Below are positions 8,920 to 16,600 of a stretch of 25,327 bases of DNA, in pieces; position 1 is the stretch's first letter, and each line of letters begins with the position of its first letter. The DNA is taken from assembly GCA_040382095.1 (NCBI GenBank), contig JBEIGB010000054.1, forward strand, positions 1-25,327, written 5' to 3'. The notes under the pieces were generated by a model, which did no database searches, was not told where the DNA came from, and worked only from the letters and a program-made list of their open reading frames with translations. Source of the stretch: JADJPL01 sp040382095. GTDB lineage: Bacteria > Bacteroidota > Bacteroidia > Chitinophagales > Saprospiraceae. The position numbers were made by a program, and so were the translations under genes.

Positions 8920-10146
8920 ATGTACAAAAAAATTACCCCGACTGCCGTTCTGGCGTCCCTCTGCCTATGCTTAGCGCTCCTCCCTGCCTTCCGCGAGCGC
9001 TGGGGGTTCTTTGGCCACCGCCGTATCAACCGTCTCGCAGTGTTTACTTTGCCCGTGGCGATGGTTCCGTTTTACAAAAAAAATATCGAATACCTCACCG
9101 AACACGCCGTTGATCCGGACAAACGCCGCTATGCCACAAAACACGAGGCTGTCCGGCACTACATTGATCTGGACCGGTATCCGGAGCCCCTGCCTATGCG
9201 CTGGGAAGAAGCCTTTGCGGAATATACCGAGCTGTACGCAATAAGCCCTGCAGGCGATACGATCCTCGTTTTCAGCAGGCATGCCCTTCAAAAAACCGGC
9301 AACACCTGGCACCAGAAACCCGGAGGCCGAACAATACCCTACTTCCCAACCGATAAGGGCATATCGGCCACCGCTCATCTCGACTGGGTCAAAAAGCATC
9401 TCTTGTCCCAGTACTACGAAGAAGACTGGTCTATCCCCTGCGATACCCTGCGTGCCTTGTACGGCCAGGGAATCCCCTGCGGAACGGTCATCGCTGCAGA
9501 CTCCCTCACATTACACGGGATTCTCCCTTATCACCTCCTCCAGATGCATCGCCGCCTCACCAGGGCTTTTCAGGCGGGCGACGCCGCACTCATCCTCCAG
9601 TTATCGTCAGAAATCGGACACTATATAGCAGATGCCCATGTCCCCTTGCACACCACCATGAACTACAATGGGCAGTTAACCGGACAGACCGGCATCCATG
9701 CCTTCTGGGAAAGCCGGATCCCGGAACTTTTTGCCGATAAGCACTACGACTTTTTCGTGGGCCAGTCCAAATACCTGAACGAACCAGCAGCATTCTACTG
9801 GAACATTGTCTTACAGAGCCATCAACTCGTGGATAGCGTTTTGCGCATGGAAAGAGCAGTGCGGCAGGAGTTCCCCGGCGACCTTCAATTCTGCCCCAAC
9901 GAAAAGCCCGGCGGTATCCAACGGGTGCCCTGCCCTGCTTATGCCGAAGCTTACCAGAATAAACTGAACGGTATGGTGGAACACCGGATGCGGGCTGCAA
10001 TTCTCGCGGTGGGTAGTGCATGGTACAGCGCATGGGCAGATGCTGGCCAGCCCGATCTGCGTCGCCTGCCCAGCAACATCCGCAGCCGTACCGCGGAGGA
10101 GGGCATACAACAAAGCAGCACCCTCCAGATCCGCCCGCATCAATAG
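8920..10146 (+). CDS. Secreted S1/P1 nuclease / zinc phospholipase C-like protein
   Basis: A 408-residue exported protein of the S1/P1-nuclease and phospholipase C superfamily, which uses a tri-zinc site to cut phosphodiester bonds. The N-terminal hydrophobic stretch (residues 8-23) is a signal sequence. It is followed by Trp28-Gly29 and His33, near the mature N-terminus where the family places a metal-binding Trp and His. The HYIDLD segment at 80-85 supplies further ligands. The hallmark helix HYIADAHVPLH spans 234-244 (His234, Asp238, His240, His244), and a later segment holds Asn250, His260, Trp263 and Glu264. Whether the substrate is nucleic acid or lipid cannot be read from the sequence. 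ATG 8920 was chosen over an earlier in-frame start at 8857 because it directly precedes MYKKI and the signal sequence. It stands 111 bp after the DUF4340 gene. Confidence 0.85.
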   Translation: MYKKITPTAVLASLCLCLALLPAFRERWGFFGHRRINRLAVFTLPVAMVPFYKKNIEYLTEHAVDPDKRRYATKHEAVRHYIDLDRYPEPLPMRWEEAFAEYTELYAISPAGDTILVFSRHALQKTGNTWHQKPGGRTIPYFPTDKGISATAHLDWVKKHLLSQYYEEDWSIPCDTLRALYGQGIPCGTVIAADSLTLHGILPYHLLQMHRRLTRAFQAGDAALILQLSSEIGHYIADAHVPLHTTMNYNGQLTGQTGIHAFWESRIPELFADKHYDFFVGQSKYLNEPAAFYWNIVLQSHQLVDSVLRMERAVRQEFPGDLQFCPNEKPGGIQRVPCPAYAEAYQNKLNGMVEHRMRAAILAVGSAWYSAWADAGQPDLRRLPSNIRSRTAEEGIQQSSTLQIRPHQ

Positions 10147-10204
10147 CGATTTAAAGGCCAAAGCAAACTTTTTCAAAAAAATACGACACTTGAAGAATTT
10201 GCCT

Positions 10205-10212
10205 TAAATTCG
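10205..10212 (+). promoter_or_regulatory. Possible -7 element for the DUF368 gene
   Basis: TAAATTCG, one mismatch from TAnnTTTG, lies 5 bp before the ATG at 10218. A TTG at 10190-10192 is present but closer than the usual spacing. The same octamer sits 4 bp before the start of the gene at 2126. Confidence 0.3.
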
Positions 10213-10217
10213 CGCCT

Positions 10218-11186
10218 ATGAAACAGCAAAGTGAAAATATCGCCCTCTTTTTAAAAGGGCTTGCAATGGGGATAGCAGAGGTCATCCCCGGCGTATCGGG
10301 TGGTACGATCGCCTTTATCACTAATATTTATGAGCGGCTGCTCGCCAGTATCCAGGCCATTCTGGGCCCGGAGCTGTTGCGATCCTGGAAACAGGGTGGT
10401 ATCAAGGCCACCTGGGCAGCGGTTGATGGAAGGTTCCTGACCTTTCTCCTGCTTGGAATGGCCACGGGTTTAATCTCCGGAGTTTTCGGTATCACCCACC
10501 TGCTGGAAAAGCAGCCGAGGCTGGTCTGGGCGTTTTTTTTCGGGTTGATCCTCGCCTCTTCCTGGTTTGTCGGCAAACAAGTCAAGTCCTGGAATGTGAC
10601 TGCAATCGGCGGGCTCATTGTCGGGACGGCCGTTGCGCTGTGGTACACGCTTGCGGCACCTGGCCAGGGTAGCGAAGCGCTTTGGTTCGTCTTTATATCC
10701 GGGGTCATTGCCATCTCTGCGCTTATGCTCCCCGGGATCTCCGGAAGTTTCATGCTGGTGCTTATGGGGATGTACACGCTCATCATCCCAAGCCTTAAGT
10801 CTGTTTTGCAAAATCTGGATTCCCAAAGCCTGGTAATCATTGCCACTTTCGCCGTCGGCTGTCTTGTAGGGCTCGCCTCCTTTTCGAGGGTACTCACCTG
10901 GTTGTTCAAGCATTACCACGACCTTACGATGGCCGTGCTAACGGGGTTCATGATCGGTTCCCTCAATAAAATCTGGCCCTGGCGCATCGTACTCGAAACC
11001 AGAGTGAACAGCGCAGGAGAAGAAGTCCCTGTTTTTGAACGCAGCGTGCTGCCCGGCGACTTCCCCGGCGACCCTCAGCTTCTTTGGGTCCTGGTGTTTA
11101 TGGCGGTAGGGGTAGCTATCGTTTTATTCCTGGAAAAGGCAAGTATTGTCGAGGGAGATGGAACAAAAAAAGATGTTGCCGGATAA
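10218..11186 (+). CDS. popT: DUF368 polyprenyl-phosphate transporter (PopT-like)
   Basis: A 322-residue polytopic inner-membrane protein with about eight to nine hydrophobic segments. It carries the DUF368 signature GIAEVIPGVSGGTIAF near residues 18-33 and a second copy, LPGISGS, near 171-177. The two halves therefore look like an inverted structural repeat with re-entrant PGxSG loops. DUF368 proteins have been described as undecaprenyl-phosphate carriers that return the lipid carrier to the inner leaflet for cell-wall and polysaccharide synthesis, in parallel with DedA proteins. The full length fits the family. Shikimate dehydrogenase overlaps its 3' end, so the two are probably co-expressed although the pathways are unrelated. 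Confidence 0.9.
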   Translation: MKQQSENIALFLKGLAMGIAEVIPGVSGGTIAFITNIYERLLASIQAILGPELLRSWKQGGIKATWAAVDGRFLTFLLLGMATGLISGVFGITHLLEKQPRLVWAFFFGLILASSWFVGKQVKSWNVTAIGGLIVGTAVALWYTLAAPGQGSEALWFVFISGVIAISALMLPGISGSFMLVLMGMYTLIIPSLKSVLQNLDSQSLVIIATFAVGCLVGLASFSRVLTWLFKHYHDLTMAVLTGFMIGSLNKIWPWRIVLETRVNSAGEEVPVFERSVLPGDFPGDPQLLWVLVFMAVGVAIVLFLEKASIVEGDGTKKDVAG

Positions 11187-11955
11187 TCCGGCGCTCAGGG
11201 CATACCGACACCTTTTTGGCCTGATCGGCTACCCTTTGGGACACTCGTTCTCCCAATCCTATTTCAACGGGAAATTCGCCAGGGAGGGGCTACACGACCA
11301 TTTTTACGAAGTGTTTCCCCTGGAGGCAATATCCTGGTTCCCGGAGCTGTTGAAACTTTATCCCAACCTCCGCGGCCTCAACGTGACCATTCCGTACAAG
11401 GAGCAGGTAATTCCATATCTCGACCACCTGGAGGAAGGCGCAGCACAAATCGGTGCGGTCAATGTAATCCGGTGTATAGACGGGAGATGTATAGGCTACA
11501 ATTCTGACGTCCACGGTTTTGAACAGGACCTCGAAGAATTTTTGGATGGTCACCGGCAAGAGATAGCCTCCGCACTGGTATTGGGTATAGGCGGAGCTGC
11601 CAAAGCCGTCGTTTACGTACTCAAAAAATGGGGCTTGCCCTACCGCACCGTCTCCCGGACTGCGGGTAGCTCCGATCTGTTGTTCGAAGACCTGGATGCC
11701 GGTCATATCCGCCAATCGCAACTCATCATCAACACCACACCGTTAGGCATGGCACCCGCCCGCGACACCCTGCCACAGATTCCCTATGAACATTTAACCA
11801 GGGAGCATTTCCTTTATGATCTCGTGTACAACCCTTCTTCTACCTTATTTATGGAAATGGGGCAACAGCGGGGTGCCCAGGTAAGAAATGGCCTGGGAAT
11901 GCTCTACAAACAGGCCGAAAAAGCATGGGAATTCTGGAACTCCCCTATCGGGTAA
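11158..11955 (+). CDS. aroE: Shikimate dehydrogenase
   Basis: A 265-residue cytoplasmic enzyme of the shikimate pathway that reduces 3-dehydroshikimate with NADPH. The substrate-binding serines lie in GYPLGHSFS (Ser30, Ser32), catalytic Lys81 in NVTIPYKE and the partner Asp117 in YNSDVHGF. The nucleotide loop GIGGAAKA spans about 143-150, and the motif NTTPLGM is present. The usual NRT arginine region reads TVSRT, a modest deviation. The start is uncertain: ATG 11158 (29-bp overlap with the upstream gene), ATG 11173 and TTG 11146 are in frame. The conserved domain begins only at RHLFGLIG, so any of them gives a working protein. Confidence 0.95.
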   Translation: MEQKKMLPDNPALRAYRHLFGLIGYPLGHSFSQSYFNGKFAREGLHDHFYEVFPLEAISWFPELLKLYPNLRGLNVTIPYKEQVIPYLDHLEEGAAQIGAVNVIRCIDGRCIGYNSDVHGFEQDLEEFLDGHRQEIASALVLGIGGAAKAVVYVLKKWGLPYRTVSRTAGSSDLLFEDLDAGHIRQSQLIINTTPLGMAPARDTLPQIPYEHLTREHFLYDLVYNPSSTLFMEMGQQRGAQVRNGLGMLYKQAEKAWEFWNSPIG

Positions 11956-12014
11956 CCTTGTCCCCCGCCCGGAAGCACCCTCTACCGTATAACCAAAAAA
12001 CCAAAAAATAAAGT

Positions 12015-13271
12015 ATGCACAGTATTTCAGGCCCTTTTTCGACGGAAAAGGAAAAAACGGAAGCTTTGGTGCGGGAATGGTCTGATCCGATCCCGGAGGG
12101 ATTGGCTTTGGATTTATTTAATACCGAACATGCGTTTTCCTATAAAACCAATAATGAGCTAAAAAAAGCAGCCTGGTTGTTTGGTCTGATGAACCAGCCT
12201 GGACTGGTAGCACTTGCCTCAAAATTCGGTTTACAAGCCATCCGCCTCCGCCTGCCTTTTGTCGAAAGGATTGTCCGCAACACGATTTTCGGACAATTCT
12301 GTGGCGGTACAGACCTTAAAAGTACCCAGGCGACGGTTCAAAAGCTTGCGGCCGCAGGCGTATTCTCCATTCTCGATTATGGCGCTGAGGGGAAGGAAAC
12401 AGAAGCCGATTTCGACCACACGATGGAGGAGACGGTGCGTGCGCTAAAATTTGCCGCAGGTAATCCGGCTATTCCGATGGTGAGTACCAAAATCACCGGC
12501 ATGGCCAGGTTTGGGTTGCTTGAATCCCTTCACCGGGGCGATCAGCTCTCCGGCGACGAAATTCAGGAATACGAAAAAGCCCTGGAGCGGGTGCGCCGTA
12601 TCTGTGCCGCTGCCGCCGAAAGCGGAACGGCCATTTCGTTCGATGCGGAGGAAACCTGGATCCAACGCCCCATAGACGACTTTGCCCGCACCATGATGAC
12701 AATCTTTAACCGGGAAAAACCAGTCGTCTATAATACCTATCAACTCTATCTTAGCGATCGCTTGAATGCACTGAAAGATGCCCATGCAGAAGCAAAAAAC
12801 GGCGGGTATATTTTAGGCGCAAAGCTCGTGCGCGGTGCTTACCTCGAAAAAGAGCACAAGCGCGCAGAGGCGATGGGGTACCCCTCCCCTCTCCAACCCG
12901 ACAAAGCCGCAACCGATCGCGACTATAACCAGGCCCTCGTTTACTGCATACGGCATATTGAAGGTATTGCCTGCTGCAATGCTTCCCACAACGCAGGCAG
13001 TGCATTGCTGCTCGCAGCACTCGCAATAAAACACCAAATTCCAAGGAACCATCCCCACATCTTTTTTGCACAGCTCTATGGTATGAGCGATAACCTGACC
13101 TTTAATTTAGCCAAAGCTGGATTTAATGCCGGAAAATATGTAATTTACGGTGCAGTTCGCGATGTGATGCCCTATCTGATCCGAAGGGCACAGGAAAATA
13201 CAGCGGTCAGCGGGGATATGGGGCGCGAATACCGTTTGATTGCAGCAGAAATGAACAGACGGCAGTTGTAA
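12015..13271 (+). CDS. Proline dehydrogenase
   Basis: A 418-residue monofunctional FAD-dependent proline dehydrogenase, which oxidises proline to 1-pyrroline-5-carboxylate and feeds electrons to the respiratory chain. A typical (beta-alpha)8 PRODH core is seen: SFDAEE, the NTYQLYL segment, and KLVRGAYLEKE at 270-280 with the family's Lys and Arg. The C-terminal QLYGMSD, the YGAVRDVMPYLIRRAQEN block and its paired arginines bind the proline carboxylate. The length agrees with eukaryote-like and Bacteroidota PRODH rather than bifunctional PutA. No pyrroline-5-carboxylate dehydrogenase is adjacent. The gene follows aroE by 59 bp with an A-rich leader (AAAAAATAAAGT before the ATG) and no clear Shine-Dalgarno sequence. 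Confidence 0.95.
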   Translation: MHSISGPFSTEKEKTEALVREWSDPIPEGLALDLFNTEHAFSYKTNNELKKAAWLFGLMNQPGLVALASKFGLQAIRLRLPFVERIVRNTIFGQFCGGTDLKSTQATVQKLAAAGVFSILDYGAEGKETEADFDHTMEETVRALKFAAGNPAIPMVSTKITGMARFGLLESLHRGDQLSGDEIQEYEKALERVRRICAAAAESGTAISFDAEETWIQRPIDDFARTMMTIFNREKPVVYNTYQLYLSDRLNALKDAHAEAKNGGYILGAKLVRGAYLEKEHKRAEAMGYPSPLQPDKAATDRDYNQALVYCIRHIEGIACCNASHNAGSALLLAALAIKHQIPRNHPHIFFAQLYGMSDNLTFNLAKAGFNAGKYVIYGAVRDVMPYLIRRAQENTAVSGDMGREYRLIAAEMNRRQL

Positions 13272-13607
13272 AAGGCAATATTCCTGCTTTTCGTTCCCTG
13301 CTTGCACAACATATCAAAAGTAAACAGCGTTTTCAACCCAACGATCGAGCTTTCATCTTCTAATCCCCAAATGTTAAAAGCGGGCAGTATTTACTTGAAC
13401 TTGTCCAAAAACCATCAAAAGGCCAGTAAAAAAGAGCAGTTACGTCAAAAAAATGGGAAGTATGCCCATCCTGGATTGTGCTGCCTATTGCGGAGATTTC
13501 GTCTGCTCATAGCCTGCGGATTGGTTGGCGGACTTGGTGTGCGAAAAAATATTTGCAAGCCGGGTAAAACCGCTTTTTCCTCAAATTGCCAGTTCGTAAC
13601 ATTCCTT
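13272..13607 (+). other. Intergenic region before the giant repeat protein
   Basis: These 336 bp hold no gene I can support. One frame stays open from 13302 into the giant gene, but the encoded 102 residues have no signal sequence or recognisable motif, and a typical signal peptide starts only at 13608. A candidate -7 element AATATTTG (13548-13555, one mismatch) with TTG at 13525-13527 sits 52 bp before that start. Confidence 0.5.
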
Positions 13608-16600
13608 ATGAGGAATCATAATCTCAAAACCGCATTCAGTGCCCTGGGGCTTCTACTCCCGCTTTTGTTGCTGGCCCAGCCCAACGACTGCAGAAGGGCA
13701 ATCGTTATCTGCGATGACAGGCCAATCCTTTTTACGCCGCGTTTTGGAAGTGGTTCCAATGATTTCCTTTCTTCTAAAAATAGCAAAGGCTGCCTGCAAC
13801 GCGGTGAAAATATCTCTGTCTGGTTTTATTTCGAGTTGCGTAAAGACATGCCCCCGGAAAGCGGCAAGCTTTCTTTCACCATCAGTGATTCCGTTCAAAT
13901 CCGGGGACAGGACTACGATTTTGCCATTTATGGCCCGAAAACGACTTGCGATAGCCTCGGCGAACCTATCCGCTGTTCTTTTGCACAGATCAACCCAAAC
14001 CAGCGGGTCATACGCACAGGGCTGGGCAATGGAGCAAGCGATCGCTCCGAAGGCCTTGAAGGGGATGGTTTCCTGGATTCCCTCCGCGTAAAGCCCGGCG
14101 ATGGTTATTTCATGTTGATAGACTTCTTTGTAGGGGTTGGCGGCTCCAATTTTGATTCTGCTGTTGCCCTTTCCTTCAATCTTACCTGGGGAGGGCCGGC
14201 AGCACCCTATCTCAACTGTATCGCAAATCCTAATTGCGACCTGGTTGAAGTCCAGGCCAAACCGGATACCGTTGTGTGCGCAGGTGGGGCCTTTACCCTC
14301 CGAACGGAGGCCGTCAATACCGCCGGCCGGGCCTCGGCACGGTGGACGGCTTCGGGCAATGCCTCCGGGTTCATCGAATCTGCGGATTCGTTCAACACCC
14401 GCATCGCTATCCCACCGGACAAATCCGGGCTGTATTCTTTTACGGCAACCGTCACAGAGGGCAATTGCGTCCATTCGGACGAAATGATCGTCAATGTCCT
14501 GTCGGCACCTGTGCCTGCTATCGTAGGGGATAGTGTACTTTGTGGCGGGAAAACGGTAAGCCTGAAGGCCAGCCCGGGTTTTACCAGGTACCAATGGTCC
14601 ACGGGGGCATCGGGAGCGGAAACATCTGTTGCGGAAACCGGCATTTACCGGGTCACGGTAACAGATAGCCAAGGCTGCACCGGCACTTCGACATTTCAAA
14701 TCAAAGATATCGTCCCTGCCCCGCCATTGATATTCGGGGATACCGTGCTATGCCCCGGCGAACAAATTTTCCTGGCTGCAGAAAGCGGTTATTCTTCCTA
14801 CCAATGGAATAACGGTAGCCGGGAAGAAGTGACTGTGGTAAGCTCCCCGGGGGTTTATACCGTTACCGTCACCGATTTAAATGGGTGCATCGCCACGCGG
14901 AAAATCGAGGTTACCGGGGTTTTACCACAAGACCCCATCATAAGCGGGGATACTTTTTTCTGTTCAGGTACCTCCACGCAGCTTTCTGTACGGCCTGCTT
15001 TCCTTACTTACAACTGGTCAAACGGAAGGTTGGACAGCACCCTGACCGTTACTGCCCCGGGCACCTATCGCCTTACCGTTACGGATAGCAACGGCTGTAC
15101 GTCGAATGCCGAAGTTAAGGTGAGCCAAAGAGAAAGCCCCGTTGCATCTATCCTGGGCAATCCCCTGTTTTGTAGCGGGGGCACTACGCTGTTGAAAGCG
15201 CCGCCAGGTCATCCCAAATATCTTTGGACAGGGGGAGTCAGCGATAGTTTCCTGCTCGTATCGAGCCCGGGGAAATATACCCTGACGGTCGAAGACAGTG
15301 TCGGCTGTAGGGCCAATACTTCGATCGCTGCCGATACGCTTCCACTGCCTAAAATTGCTTTCACCGGCCCTTCGGCTTTTTGCGAAGGGGAATTCAGCCG
15401 CATCAGTCCCGGGAATTTTGCTACCTACCAGTGGTCCACGGGCGAGATATTCCCGGATATCCTCGTGAATCGTTCCGGGAATTACCAGGTGACGGTTACC
15501 GGATTTAATGGGTGTACCGCGCAAGGCGATTACGCTGTAACGGTGTTCCCCAACCCGCGCCCGGGGATCGTCGCCCCGTCAATCATTTGCCCAGGCACAC
15601 AAGTCGAGCTACAAGTGGATAGCCTTTATGCAAAATATGCCTGGGACAACGGCGACTCCACCGCTACAATCAGAAAAAGCAGTGCCGGTACTTATTCCGT
15701 AACGGTTACGGATCCCAACGGCTGTTCGGGCAACGCGATGAAAACCATCGGCCTTGCTGCCCAACCAGAAGTGACGATCCGGGGCAAAGCACAGATATGC
15801 GGCGGCGATACCACCAGCCTATCGGCAGATCCCGGCTTTGCCTCCTATAGCTGGTCAACAGGTGCGCGCACTCCTTCGGTACCTGCCTACCGTCCCGGCA
15901 GATATATTGTCGGGATCGTGGACAACAACGGCTGCTCTGCCAGCGACACCTTTTCGTTGGAAGTACTGGAAAATCCCCTCATCGGGATTGGTGGCCCGCT
16001 CAGGTTCTGTACCGGATCGTTCACTACCCTCAAAGTACCCGCGGGATACCGCAGGTATGCCTGGTCAAATGGTTCGGCAGATTCCCTGATCAGGGTCTCT
16101 ACACCCGGGCGCTATTCGGTCACCGTTACCAATGCACAGGGTTGTACCCGCAATAGTGAGGTTTTTGTGGAGTCGGACAGTGCTATTGCACCTTTACTGA
16201 CGCCGGGTAGCTACATTGCGTGCAAAGATACGTTCAGGCGGTTTGACGCAGGGCCGGGCTTCATTTCGTACACCTGGTCAGATGGCAGCACCAAACCATA
16301 TCTTGAGGTAAGGGAGGCGGGCGACTACGACCTTACCGTTCTGGATAGTAATTTTTGTATTTCTAAAGTAGCATTTACCGTTTCCGTTACCACCGTAGCC
16401 CCACCGGTGATTTTAGGCCCGGACTCGATCTGCCAGGGGGTCACGGCAATGCTTATCGCTATTGGCAGCGGGTATAAAAGCTACCTTTGGACGACGGGGG
16501 AACAGCAGAATACGATCAGCATTGCCAATGGAGGTACCTACCGTCTGCAAGTCACCGACCAGAACGGCTGTACGGCAGTTACCTCAAAAAGCGTGGGGAC

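Noticed and set aside
13653..14699. A 348-codon minus-strand frame inside the giant gene
   Set aside because: It is antisense to the clearly coding signal peptide, N-terminal domain and first Ig-like domains. Its predicted protein has no motif.
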